Source of the DNA: Chthoniobacterales bacterium
GTDB lineage: Bacteria; Verrucomicrobiota; Verrucomicrobiia; Chthoniobacterales; UBA10450
Direction of reading: 5' to 3'
Assembly: GCA_025980625.1 (NCBI GenBank)
Contig: JAICXG010000020.1
Span: 1-20,303, forward strand
Length of the DNA stretch: 20,303 nt
The notes under the pieces were generated by a model. It was not told where the DNA came from and did no database searches. It saw only the letters and a program-made list of their open reading frames with translations. Of this stretch, positions 8,693 through 16,466 are shown in pieces. Each line of letters begins with the position of its first letter. Position 1 is the first letter of the stretch. The position numbers were made by a program, and so were the translations under genes.

Positions 8693-9127
8693 CTACAACT
8701 CCTGATTACGATCGTAGGGGATAATGTTGTCCCATTCTTCGGCTGACGAGCGCGCCACGAAAGCGACCACCGGCTCGGTTTCACTCAGGTTGAAGACTTC
8801 ATGCGGCACGCCCGGTTTGATGTAAATGAAGTCGCCCGCCTGATTCTCGATCGCCTCTTTCAGTCCCGGCCCAAACTCGTGGCGCACTTTCCCTTCGAGG
8901 ATGTAAAGGATCAACTCGAACCCGACATGGATGTGGGCGCGCGCGACGCCGCCCGGCGGAATGGTGGCGATGTTGGCCGAGAGCCTGGTCGTCCCAACGT
9001 TCTTCGCCGACATCCCCTGCTTGTAGTGAATGCCGTTCCAATCGCGCCGTGCCCCGCCGCCCCGAATCGTCAGGAGGCCGCCGTGATCTTCGACCGCGCT
9101 TAATTCAATGCTCTTGTCCTCGTTCAT
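8693..9127 (-). CDS. Small cupin-domain protein
   Basis: This is a 144-residue single-domain cupin of unknown substrate. Cupin motif 1 is around ARAHIHVGFELILYILEG, giving metal ligands His65, His67 and Glu71. Motif 2 is GDFIYIKPGVPHEVFN, with His109. These four residues are the usual metal-binding set, so a metal-dependent enzyme or sensor is plausible. The start is the ATG at 9125-9127, which overlaps the rpe stop as ATGA and implies translational coupling with rpe. Upstream TTG codons in frame are less likely. Pairing with rpe might hint at sugar phosphates, but small cupins of this kind are too diverse for assignment. The gene faces the hydrolase gene across 95 bases. Confidence 0.83.
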   Translation of the reverse strand: MNEDKSIELSAVEDHGGLLTIRGGGARRDWNGIHYKQGMSAKNVGTTRLSANIATIPPGGVARAHIHVGFELILYILEGKVRHEFGPGLKEAIENQAGDFIYIKPGVPHEVFNLSETEPVVAFVARSSAEEWDNIIPYDRNQEL

Positions 9128-9798
9128 GAATCGCAACAATCGCGTAACGCACCAATCGCCGCGGCGTAATCCTGCGTGTGAAAAATGGATGTGCCGGCGA
9201 CAAGCACGTTCGCGCCGTGCTCGATCGAAATTCTGCCGGTCTCGGGATTAATTCCACCGTCCACTTCGATGTCATAGTTTGCGCCTAACGACTCCCGCAG
9301 CTTGCCGGCGCGGTCGACCTTTGCCATCATCTCCAGGCGAAAAGATTGCCCGCCGAAGCCGGGATGGACGGTCATAATGAGAACCAGGTCAACGTTAGGC
9401 AAATACGGTTCGACGAGGGCAAAGGGCGTGGCGGGATTCAACGTCAGACCGGCGCGGCAGCCATGCGCGCGGATCGCGCGCAGGGTTTCCGTGACATCGT
9501 GTTTTGCTTCCGCCTCGACGTGCACGGTGATGGAATCGGCGCCGGCCTCGGCGAAGCGCGGAACATAATGGTCCGGCCGTTGAATCATAAGATGCACGTC
9601 GAGCGGCAAAGTCGTTAGGCTGCGGGCCAGCTTCACGACCGCCGGACCAAAGGAAATATTGTCGACGAACTGCCCGTCCATGATGTCGAGGTGCAACCAA
9701 TCGGCCCCGGCATCGATCACGCGTCCGATCTCATCGGCAAGATGGCCGAAATCCGCCGCCAGAATGGAAGGAGCGACCAAAATTTTCCGCTGCAACAT
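9124..9798 (-). CDS. rpe: Ribulose-phosphate 3-epimerase
   Basis: This enzyme interconverts D-ribulose 5-phosphate and D-xylulose 5-phosphate in the pentose phosphate pathway, in the cytoplasm. Its 224 residues form a full-length TIM barrel. The N terminus APSILAADF carries Ser11. The metal and catalytic residues are His36 and Asp38 in LHLDIMDG, His69 in DVHLMI and Asp180 in EVDGGI. The VHPGFGGQSF loop (144-153) and the phosphate-binding AGTSIF (201-206) are intact. ATG at 9796-9798 is the natural start. The 3' end overlaps the cupin start by four bases. Five copies of a 7-bp repeat lie immediately upstream, in the gap shared with the divergent mreB. Three CGTTAGGC words are inside the gene (9283, 9393, 9613). 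Confidence 0.96.
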   Translation of the reverse strand: MLQRKILVAPSILAADFGHLADEIGRVIDAGADWLHLDIMDGQFVDNISFGPAVVKLARSLTTLPLDVHLMIQRPDHYVPRFAEAGADSITVHVEAEAKHDVTETLRAIRAHGCRAGLTLNPATPFALVEPYLPNVDLVLIMTVHPGFGGQSFRLEMMAKVDRAGKLRESLGANYDIEVDGGINPETGRISIEHGANVLVAGTSIFHTQDYAAAIGALRDCCDS

Positions 9799-9804
9799 CG
9801 CGGC

Positions 9805-9844
<40 letters not shown>

Positions 9845-9857
9845 ATCCGCAAATCCC

Positions 9858-9886
9858 TTGACGCGGAGGCGCGGCGTTCCAAGATA
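9858..9886 (+). promoter_or_regulatory. Candidate mreB promoter
   Basis: TTGACG at 9858-9863 is a good sigma-70-type -35 element. At a spacing of 16-17 bases the -10 candidates are CAAGAT or AAGATA (9880-9886), which match poorly. It sits about 90 bases before the mreB start in the only sizeable gap ahead of the mre cluster. The call rests on the -35 match and position alone. Confidence 0.25.
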
Positions 9887-9973
9887 CACTCGTTTTTCGC
9901 CTGTCCGGACGCGCGGCACAGCTTTCGCTTCTGAGGGGTCGGCCGGCGTTGACGCAATTCCAAGGCTTCTCTC

Positions 9974-11014
9974 ATGTTCAATAGAGTTTTCGGTTGGTTC
10001 TCCAGCGATATCGGGATCGATCTCGGCACCGCCAATACGCTCGTTTACGTCAAAGACCAGGGCATCGTGCTGCGCGAGCCTTCGGTCGTGGCGGTGCAGG
10101 CGGGCACATCCAAGGTGCTGGCCGTCGGTGACGAAGCGAAACGCATGCTCGGGCGCACGCCGGCCAATATCGTCGCGGTGCGGCCATTAAAGGATGGCGT
10201 GATCGCCGACTTCGAGGTCACCGAGGCGATGCTGCGGCATTTCATCACGAAGGTGCACAACAGCCGGGTGCGCGCCCGGCCGCGGGTCGTGATTGCGGTG
10301 CCCTCTGGGATTACCGAAGTGGAAAAACGCGCGGTGCGAGAATCCGCCACGCATGCCGGAGCGCGCGAAGTTTATTTAATTGAAGAACCGATGGCGGCTG
10401 CGATTGGAGTCGGGCTTCCGGTGCAAGATCCCGCGGGCAACATGATCATCGACATCGGCGGCGGCACGACCGAGGTCGCGCTCATTTCGCTTTCTGGCAT
10501 TGTTTTCAGCCGGAGCGTGCGGGTGGCGGGCGATGAATTGGATGAAGCGATCGTGCAATATATGAAACGCGCCTACAACCTCATGATCGGCGAGCGCACG
10601 GCGGAGGACATTAAGATCAAGATCGGCTCCGCTTATCCGAGCGAAAAGGAGACGAGCGTGGAAGTAAAAGGGCGCGACTTGGTGGCCGGGTTGCCGAAGA
10701 CTCTGACGATCACTTCACAGGAAGTGCGCGAAGCATTGCTCGAGCCGATCTCGACGATCGTCGATTCGGTGCGGATCACGCTCGAGCGTTGTCCGCCGGA
10801 GCTCTCGGCCGATTTGGTCGATCGCGGGCTCGTTCTCGCTGGCGGCGGAGCGCTCCTGCGCGGATTCGATCGGCTCCTGAGCGAAGAAACCGGCCTGCCC
10901 GTGCATGTGGCGGAAGATCCTTTGAGTGCGGTCGCTGAAGGCACGGGTAAATGTTTGAACGAACTCAAATTCCTCCGCCAGGTCGCGACCGCCGATCGCC
11001 AGTGGCGGCAGTAG
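9974..11014 (+). CDS. mreB: Rod-shape-determining actin homologue MreB
   Basis: MreB is the bacterial actin that forms membrane-bound filaments guiding lateral wall synthesis. The 346 residues match the family length. The N-terminal amphipathic stretch MFNRVFGWFSSD fits membrane attachment. Nucleotide-binding motifs are phosphate-1 DLGTANT (16-22), EEPMAAAIG (137-145) around the hydrolysis/connect region, phosphate-2 DIGGGTTE (160-167) and the adenosine motif VLAGGGALLRG (287-297). The ATG start fits the family; there is no strong Shine-Dalgarno site. It is the first gene of mreB-mreC-mreD-mrdA, all on the plus strand. No copy of the CGTTAGG(C/G) word occurs in mreB, mreC or mreD, unlike most of the window. 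Confidence 0.97.
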   Translation: MFNRVFGWFSSDIGIDLGTANTLVYVKDQGIVLREPSVVAVQAGTSKVLAVGDEAKRMLGRTPANIVAVRPLKDGVIADFEVTEAMLRHFITKVHNSRVRARPRVVIAVPSGITEVEKRAVRESATHAGAREVYLIEEPMAAAIGVGLPVQDPAGNMIIDIGGGTTEVALISLSGIVFSRSVRVAGDELDEAIVQYMKRAYNLMIGERTAEDIKIKIGSAYPSEKETSVEVKGRDLVAGLPKTLTITSQEVREALLEPISTIVDSVRITLERCPPELSADLVDRGLVLAGGGALLRGFDRLLSEETGLPVHVAEDPLSAVAEGTGKCLNELKFLRQVATADRQWRQ

Positions 11015-11021
11015 AAGCATT

Positions 11022-11049
11022 GCGGACCGCGGAACGCGGAGTGCGGAAT
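11022..11049. repeat. Four imperfect 7-bp units GCGGANN
   Basis: Units GCGGACC, GCGGAAC, GCGGAGT and GCGGAAT follow each other without gaps in the 58-base space between mreB and mreC. The first five bases are constant and the last two vary. It is the second of three 7-base-periodic repeat tracts in the gaps of this locus. Confidence 0.8.
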
Positions 11050-11072
11050 CCAGAGATTACCGCGCCCTTTTC

Positions 11073-11876
11073 ATGAGCCGAAGTAGCATTGTCGCGATCG
11101 TCATTTTCGGGGCGGCGCTGCTCGCGCTTTTCAGCATCGGGCCGCAGGCCACGCGCAAGATTCAGGCGACGTTTTACCAGGCGATCTCGCCGTTTCTCAC
11201 AACCGGCTCGGGTTTGGAAAAGCAGATCACTTCGGTGCGCGCCGGATTGAAATCGCTCGAAGAACTGGAGCGTGAAAACACCGCCCTCCGGGTCGAGAAC
11301 CGCTCGCTCAAAGCGACGAACGAAGCGCTCCGCGATGTCGAGCACGAAGTCAATCGCCTCCGTCACGCGCTCAATTACCGGCAGCGCTCGCTCTTCCGCC
11401 TCGTGCCGGCGGAGATCGTCTCGCGCGATTCTTCAACCTGGTGGCGCACGGTCACGATCAATCGCGGTTCGGAAGACGGGGTTGAACCGGAGATGCCGGT
11501 CCTGACCGACGAAGGCCTGGTCGGCCGCACGACCACAGTGGCGGAGAACATCTCTGTCGTCCTGCTCGTGTCGGATGAAAACTGCAAGGTGGCGGTCAGC
11601 GTCGAAGGAACGCGGGAACAGGGGATCGTGACGGGCGAGCGTGTCGAGGGAAGCGTCACGCCAATGCTGGAGCTCAATTACTTATCGAAACAGGCGAACC
11701 TGAAGCCGGGGCAAAAGGTCTATACTTCGGGTGTGGGCGGTGTTTTTCCTTCGGGGCTTTTGGTTGGGACGATCAAGACTTTCCAAGTTCGTGCGCTCGA
11801 CAGCCAGGCCAAGCTGGCGCCGGCGGTCGATTTGGCGAAGCTGGAAGACGTCTTCGTGGTGATCGGGCGCAAGTGA
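11073..11876 (+). CDS. mreC: Rod-shape-determining protein MreC
   Basis: MreC is a bitopic inner-membrane protein that links MreB to the periplasmic wall-synthesis enzymes and activates PBP2/RodA. The 267 residues show one membrane helix near the N terminus (about 5-23, IVAIVIFGAALLALF). A periplasmic coiled coil follows (about 52-97; heptad-rich, LEELERENTALRVENRSLKA), then the two beta-barrel lobes typical of MreC. Family stretches include TINRGSEDGVEPEMPV, EGLVGR, and GVGGVFPSGLLVGTI near the C terminus. The start is ATG at 11073. The stop reads TGATG, overlapping the start of a 37-codon open frame that runs exactly to mreD. It is the second gene of the mre cluster. Confidence 0.95.
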   Translation: MSRSSIVAIVIFGAALLALFSIGPQATRKIQATFYQAISPFLTTGSGLEKQITSVRAGLKSLEELERENTALRVENRSLKATNEALRDVEHEVNRLRHALNYRQRSLFRLVPAEIVSRDSSTWWRTVTINRGSEDGVEPEMPVLTDEGLVGRTTTVAENISVVLLVSDENCKVAVSVEGTREQGIVTGERVEGSVTPMLELNYLSKQANLKPGQKVYTSGVGGVFPSGLLVGTIKTFQVRALDSQAKLAPAVDLAKLEDVFVVIGRK

Positions 11877-11989
11877 TGAAGGAGAATGACGAAGTCCGAC
11901 CGCAGAAGCGCGCTTGCCGTCATTTTCGTCATTCGAGTTTGGTCATTCCTCCGTCATTCGAAATTCGTCATTCGTCATTCCAAGCATGA
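11876..11989 (+). CDS. Possible 37-aa coupling ORF between mreC and mreD
   Basis: An open frame of 37 codons begins at the ATG inside the mreC stop (TGATG, 11874-11878) and stops at the TGA inside the mreD start (ATGA, 11986-11989). It begins MKENDEVRPQKRAC and ends IRHSSFQA. It is basic, His- and Ser-rich, and has no recognisable domain. Most of it is encoded by the GTCATTC-like repeat tract. No Shine-Dalgarno site precedes it, so translation would depend on reinitiation after mreC. The peptide may have no function of its own, and its translation could serve to deliver ribosomes to mreD, which also lacks a Shine-Dalgarno site. Chance is a real alternative. Confidence 0.35.
   Translation: MKENDEVRPQKRACRHFRHSSLVIPPSFEIRHSSFQA
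11918..11981. repeat. Degenerate GTCATTC repeat tract before mreD
   Basis: GTCATT occurs six times, starting at 11919, 11928, 11942, 11953, 11967 and 11974. Several spacings are 7 or 14 bases, and the commonest form is CGTCATTCG. On the minus strand this reads GAATGAC-GAATGAC. An oppositely oriented copy, GAATGACGAA, lies at 11884-11893, so the transcript could fold the two ends together. It fills most of the gap between mreC and mreD. Confidence 0.8.
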
Positions 11990-12543
11990 TTTTCTTCCTC
12001 CTCCTCGTCATCCTTGTCTTCGCCGCGCAGATCGCCGAGATCTTCATCCCGCCGCTCGACTGGATGTTTAACGCGCATGTTTACATCGTGCCCGTGATCG
12101 TTTTTTACGGCGCGATGGCGCTGCCTTTTCCGCTCATGCTTGCGCTCGCCTTTGTCGCCGGGTTTTTGTGGGATGCGATGATCGTGCAGGTGCTCCAGAG
12201 CCATGTTGAAATCTCTTTCGGATGGTCGATACTGCTCTACGCGGTGCTCGCCGCCATCATGCATGGGCTCAAGCCCCTTTTTAGCCGGGGTCGTTGGGAA
12301 TTGCATTGTGTCCTTAGCGGCGTTTGCACTTCCGTTATCCTCCTCGCCCAATACCTCATGATTTCTTTCCGGCGCGGCTCGATCCTCTTTAATCGCGAAG
12401 TCTGGTGGCAGATCGCCGGCCCCGGTCTGCTCGCCATGATCATGGCGCCGCTCGTCTTTTGGTCGCTCGACTGGCTCTCGCGCCTGACGAATAATCCCTA
12501 TCAACCGCAGGAGGAATCTTTCCGTGAATACGCGCCGCGCTAA
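11986..12543 (+). CDS. mreD: Rod-shape-determining protein MreD
   Basis: MreD is a small inner-membrane protein of the elongasome. The 185 residues are strongly hydrophobic, with about five to six membrane segments: MIFFLLLVILVFAAQIAEIF at the N terminus, YIVPVIVFYGAMAL, LMLALAFVAGFLWDAM, SILLYAVLAAIM, SVILLAQYLMIS and GLLAMIMAPLVFWSL. MreD sequences are poorly conserved, so the call rests on topology, length and position between mreC and mrdA. The start is ATG at 11986; an in-frame TTG at 11914 would add a repeat-derived, non-membrane extension and is unlikely. The mreD 3' end overlaps the mrdA start by 20 bases and contains its Shine-Dalgarno sequence. Confidence 0.88.
   Translation: MIFFLLLVILVFAAQIAEIFIPPLDWMFNAHVYIVPVIVFYGAMALPFPLMLALAFVAGFLWDAMIVQVLQSHVEISFGWSILLYAVLAAIMHGLKPLFSRGRWELHCVLSGVCTSVILLAQYLMISFRRGSILFNREVWWQIAGPGLLAMIMAPLVFWSLDWLSRLTNNPYQPQEESFREYAPR
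12509..12514 (+). promoter_or_regulatory. Strong Shine-Dalgarno site of mrdA
   Basis: AGGAGG lies 9 bases before the GTG at 12524, inside the end of mreD. It decides the mrdA start and is the only full consensus ribosome binding site I noticed in the window. Most other genes here start without one. Confidence 0.85.
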
Positions 12544-14809
12544 ACCGATTCTGCGCATCCAGTTCCTCGGGCTGTGCATGTTGCTCGGGCTCGGCGCGAT
12601 CGTCCTTCGCCTCTGGTGGGTGCAGGTTGCGCGCGGCAGCGACTGGACTGCCCGCCTCCAAAGCAGCTCCGAGGCGACCGTCCGCATTCCGTCGATCCGC
12701 GGGGAAATCCGCGATCGTAACGGCGTTCCGCTGGTCCAGAACCGCGCCAGTTACGAAGTCGATTTTTATCTTCCAGAGATGGTGAAAGGTTACCGGGAAC
12801 GCTACGGCCGGCCGCCTGAGACGCAGTATCGCGCCCGCATCAACGGCATGCCCAAGGATCTGAAGGAGCCGGACATCGTCAGGATCGTGAACAATGGCGT
12901 CATCCCGCGTCTCGAAGACCTCGAGCTGGCGCGCGATTACAATGCCAACCAGCTCCAGCGGCACTATCGCAACGACACCGAGGTGCCGTATTCCTACATC
13001 AAAGATATCGACTTCGCGACGATGGCGAAATTTTCCGAGCACGACGTTGGCCTGCCGGGCGTGGACATCGCGATTAAACCGGTGCGCAGCTACATCTACG
13101 GCGCGCTCGCCTCCCACTTGTTAGGCTATGTCGGCGCGCCGGATGACACGAACACGGAGGAAGCGCGCAAATACACCTTTTACCAGGGCGACGTGGAGGG
13201 GAAATCGAACGTCGAGAAAACGATGGACGAATACTTGCGCGGGCAGCCGGGTGTGCGCGTCTTGCGGCGCAACGCCAAAGGCGTGATCGACGGCGTGCTG
13301 AGGGAAGAACCGCCGAAGCAGGGCGCGAATGTTTACCTCACCATCGACGCGCGGATCCAGTCGATCGCCGATGAAGCGCTGCGCGCGGTCGGCCGTGGCG
13401 CCGCCGTGGTGGTTGATCCCACTAATGGCAACGTCCTCGCGATGGCCTCGGTGCCGTCATTCGATCCGAATACCTTCATCCCGAGCATTAAGGCAAAGGA
13501 TTGGAACGGACTGCGCAATGATGCGGCACGGCCGTTGATTAATCGCGCGGTCAGCGCCTTCCCGCCGGGCTCAACTTTCAAAATCGTGACCTCGCTGGCC
13601 GGTCTGCGCAAAGGCCTGGCGAAGGCGAAATTCACCTGCACCGGCGGGGTCTATTACGGCGATCATTATTTCCAGTGCTGGATCAACGAGAAGGGCGGCT
13701 CGCACGGAACGTTAGGCTTGAGCGACGCGATCAAGGTCTCGTGCAACGCCTTCTTCTATCAGTACGGCAACGCCGCCGGGATCGACGCGATCGACGAGAC
13801 CGGCGACGAGCTCGGCCTCGGCAAATCGACCGGGATCGAAATTACAGGCGAATCGCCTGGCGTGCTCCCCGGCCCGGATTGGATGCGGGTGAATCACCCT
13901 AACGAAAAGTGGTCCTCGGCCTACACCGCCAACGTCTCGATCGGACAGGGCTACGATCTGGCCACGCCGCTGCAAATGGCGATGGCCTACTCGACGGTCG
14001 CAAACGGCGGCATTTCCTATTACCCGCGCCTCGTCGACCGAGTATTGAATCAGGACGGTACTCCGGCCCTCGATGGCGACGGCAAAATTGCGGTGCCGCA
14101 GACGCCGAAGTTGCATGCCGATTTCCGTCGCGATTTTACGCCAGACCAGATCGAGATCGTTAGGCGTGGTTTCTGGAAAGTCGTGAATGAGGATGGCGGC
14201 ACCGGCCACGCCGCGCAGCTGAAAGATGTGCAGGTAGCGGGCAAAACCGGCACCGCCCAGGCAATGTTGAACGGGAAGAAAGATACGATCTCGTGGTTTT
14301 GTTGTTTCGCGCCCTACGATCATCCGCGATACACGATCGCCGTGATGGTGCAGGGCGGAGAACACGGCGGCTCGGTCGCGGCGCCGATCGCCACGCGCAT
14401 CCTCCAGCGCATTCTGGCGATGGATCAGGGCAAGTACGAACCGCAGCTCGCCTGGGTCGCGCCCGCGCATAAGGACCATCCTTTCGACATGATTGCGGCG
14501 GTGAAATACAAAGACGAGGCGCTTGCCGCGCCCGGTTCCGACGAGGAAAACGCAACCGGCAGCGGCACTCAGCCGGCTGAGGCTGCGGTCATGGCAAACC
14601 CCGGCGGCGCACCCGATGTCGAGCCCGAGGCTGACGCGCGCGGTCGCGTTAAAAATGTGTCGCGCATCCGCCGCGCACTTCCTGCCACTCCGGTCGCGAC
14701 GCCGCCGCCGCGACATCGCAACTTTTTCGAGCGGATGTTTAACGTCCAGCCCCGAGAGCAGCCGGCCCCGCAGCCGACCCCAACCCGCCGCGGCCGCCCA
14801 GCCTTTTGA
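12524..14809 (+). CDS. mrdA: Penicillin-binding protein 2 (elongasome transpeptidase)
   Basis: PBP2 cross-links peptidoglycan during rod elongation and is anchored in the inner membrane. The 761 residues show one membrane helix (about 10-33), the PBP dimerisation/pedestal region (about 50-260) and the transpeptidase domain (about 285-640). The catalytic motifs are PPGSTFK with Ser350 and Lys353, SCN (406-408) and KTG (574-576). The GTG start is fixed by AGGAGG at 12509-12514. The protein is longer than typical PBP2 (about 630 residues) because of a Pro/Ala/Arg-rich C-terminal tail (about 650-761) that looks disordered. It overlaps mreD by 20 bases. No rodA follows, so the partner glycosyltransferase must be encoded elsewhere. 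It holds three CGTTAGG(C/G) words and one TGTTAGGC. Confidence 0.95.
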   Translation: MNTRRAKPILRIQFLGLCMLLGLGAIVLRLWWVQVARGSDWTARLQSSSEATVRIPSIRGEIRDRNGVPLVQNRASYEVDFYLPEMVKGYRERYGRPPETQYRARINGMPKDLKEPDIVRIVNNGVIPRLEDLELARDYNANQLQRHYRNDTEVPYSYIKDIDFATMAKFSEHDVGLPGVDIAIKPVRSYIYGALASHLLGYVGAPDDTNTEEARKYTFYQGDVEGKSNVEKTMDEYLRGQPGVRVLRRNAKGVIDGVLREEPPKQGANVYLTIDARIQSIADEALRAVGRGAAVVVDPTNGNVLAMASVPSFDPNTFIPSIKAKDWNGLRNDAARPLINRAVSAFPPGSTFKIVTSLAGLRKGLAKAKFTCTGGVYYGDHYFQCWINEKGGSHGTLGLSDAIKVSCNAFFYQYGNAAGIDAIDETGDELGLGKSTGIEITGESPGVLPGPDWMRVNHPNEKWSSAYTANVSIGQGYDLATPLQMAMAYSTVANGGISYYPRLVDRVLNQDGTPALDGDGKIAVPQTPKLHADFRRDFTPDQIEIVRRGFWKVVNEDGGTGHAAQLKDVQVAGKTGTAQAMLNGKKDTISWFCCFAPYDHPRYTIAVMVQGGEHGGSVAAPIATRILQRILAMDQGKYEPQLAWVAPAHKDHPFDMIAAVKYKDEALAAPGSDEENATGSGTQPAEAAVMANPGGAPDVEPEADARGRVKNVSRIRRALPATPVATPPPRHRNFFERMFNVQPREQPAPQPTPTRRGRPAF

Positions 14810-14869
14810 TTTAACCCATGAAAGTCAGTACCGGTTCCACCGTGATGACTGCAACAAATTTACCGCCCT

Positions 14870-16441
14870 ATGATAGAACGAGTGAAACGGATGCTTGGCC
14901 TGCGTCGCAAGACCGGAAACAAGCTAATTATCAGCGTCGAGAAACTCGAGCGCCGGGTCGCGCTGCTCGAAGACGGCGGGCTGGAAGAGTATAGCGTTGA
15001 GCGCGAGCAATCGCGCAACATCGCCGGCAGTGTCTACAAGGGCCGGGTAAAAAACATCGAGCCGGGATTGAAGGCGATGTTTGTCGACATCGGCCTCGAG
15101 AAAAACGCGTTCCTTCATTTTTGGGATGCGATCCCCGCCGCGCTCGACAGCGGGGTCGAGGAAATCGAGCGCGGCGGGAGGAAGCAGTCGAAGAAGCGCA
15201 TTACAGCGAAAGACATTCCGAGCATCTATCCCGTCGGGTCCGAGGTGATCGTGCAGGTGACGAAAGGGCCGATCGGGACGAAAGGGCCGCGGGTCTCGAC
15301 CAATCTCAGTTTTGCCGGGCGTTATCTCGTGCTCATGCCCTTTAGCGATCGCAGCGGCATCTCGCGCAAAATCGAGGATCCAAAGGAGCGGGCGCGGCTG
15401 CGCAAAATCTTGCGTCAGCTCGATATCCCCGAGGGCATCGGCGTCATCATCCGCACGGTCGGCGAAGGCCAGCGCGCCCGCTATTTCGTTCGCGACCTCC
15501 ATTTCCTTCTCGAGCAATGGGCGCGCATCGAAGAAAAAATCCGCACGCTGCCGGCACCGGCCTGCGTTTTCGAAGAGCCCGACCTGATCGAGCGGACGGT
15601 GCGGGACTTTCTCACCGAGGAAATCGATGAGGTCGTCTGCGACGATCGCGCGGCGGTTGATCGGATGATGGATTTAGTCGGGCAGATTTCGCGACGCGCG
15701 AAGAGCCGGATCAAATTCTACGAGGGAACGGCGTCGATCTTTGAAACCTTCGGGGTGCAAAAACAGATCGACGACGCCTTTCATCGCCAGGTCTGGCTGA
15801 AATGCGGCGGCTACATTGTGATCGACGAAACCGAAGCACTCGTCGCGGTCGACGTGAACACCGGCCGAAACAAGGGCGGCCGCGATGTCGAGAAAACCAT
15901 CCTGCAAACCAATCTCGAAGCGGCCGACGAGATCGCGCGCCAGTTGCGTCTGCGCAATATCGGAGGGCTCATCATCGGCGATTTCATCGATATGAAGAAC
16001 CGGCGCGACCAGCAGCAGGTTTACCAGCGGATGCGCGAGCGTCTCAAGCGCGACAAGGCCAAGACGCACGTCCTCCCCATCTCATCGTTAGGCTTGATGG
16101 AGATGACGCGACAACGGGCGCAGGAAAGCCTGAGCGACGCGCTCTATCAAAACTGTCCCTATTGCGACGGCCGGGGCGTGGTTAAGACGGCCATGAGCAC
16201 GAGCGTGGAAGTGCATCGCGCGCTCAACGCGGTGATGCGCAAATATCAGGACACGATCCATGAGATTCGCGTGATTCTGAACCCCGACGTATTGAAGCGC
16301 CTGAAGGAGGAGGACGAGGAACTGCTGATCGAGTTGGAGCGACGTTATGCCGGGCGGCTGATGTTCCGCGCCGATCCCACTTTTCATCACGAAAAGTTCG
16401 TCGTGACCGACGCTAATACGGGCGCGGAGCTGAAGGTGTGA
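14870..16441 (+). CDS. rng: Ribonuclease E/G family endoribonuclease
   Basis: This is an endoribonuclease for rRNA 5' maturation and mRNA decay. The 523 residues fit RNase G rather than long RNase E, because there is no C-terminal degradosome scaffold. An S1 RNA-binding domain runs about 38-150 (GSVYKGRVKNIEPGLKAMFVDIG; family hallmark KNAFLH). The 5' sensor and DNase I-like catalytic region follows: magnesium ligands Asp328 in DVNTGR and Asp371 in GDFIDM are 43 residues apart, as in E. coli RNase E. The zinc link CPYC (429-432) that holds the dimer is present. The ATG start lies 60 bases after mrdA with no Shine-Dalgarno site. RNase G genes often sit near mre clusters in other bacteria. Its stop is 25 bases from that of the convergent nitroreductase. 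Confidence 0.94.
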   Translation: MIERVKRMLGLRRKTGNKLIISVEKLERRVALLEDGGLEEYSVEREQSRNIAGSVYKGRVKNIEPGLKAMFVDIGLEKNAFLHFWDAIPAALDSGVEEIERGGRKQSKKRITAKDIPSIYPVGSEVIVQVTKGPIGTKGPRVSTNLSFAGRYLVLMPFSDRSGISRKIEDPKERARLRKILRQLDIPEGIGVIIRTVGEGQRARYFVRDLHFLLEQWARIEEKIRTLPAPACVFEEPDLIERTVRDFLTEEIDEVVCDDRAAVDRMMDLVGQISRRAKSRIKFYEGTASIFETFGVQKQIDDAFHRQVWLKCGGYIVIDETEALVAVDVNTGRNKGGRDVEKTILQTNLEAADEIARQLRLRNIGGLIIGDFIDMKNRRDQQQVYQRMRERLKRDKAKTHVLPISSLGLMEMTRQRAQESLSDALYQNCPYCDGRGVVKTAMSTSVEVHRALNAVMRKYQDTIHEIRVILNPDVLKRLKEEDEELLIELERRYAGRLMFRADPTFHHEKFVVTDANTGAELKV

Positions 16442-16466
16442 GCGGAGTAGCAACGGTGAAAGGACT

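Noticed and set aside
13712..14716. A 334-codon minus-strand open frame opposite mrdA
   Set aside because: The PBP2 catalytic motifs lie on the plus strand; the antisense translation is Arg-rich low-complexity sequence.
14818..14994. A short plus-strand frame starting ATG AAA GTC in the mrdA-rng gap
   Set aside because: It runs out of frame into rng and becomes Arg-rich there; there is no Shine-Dalgarno site and no recognisable sequence.
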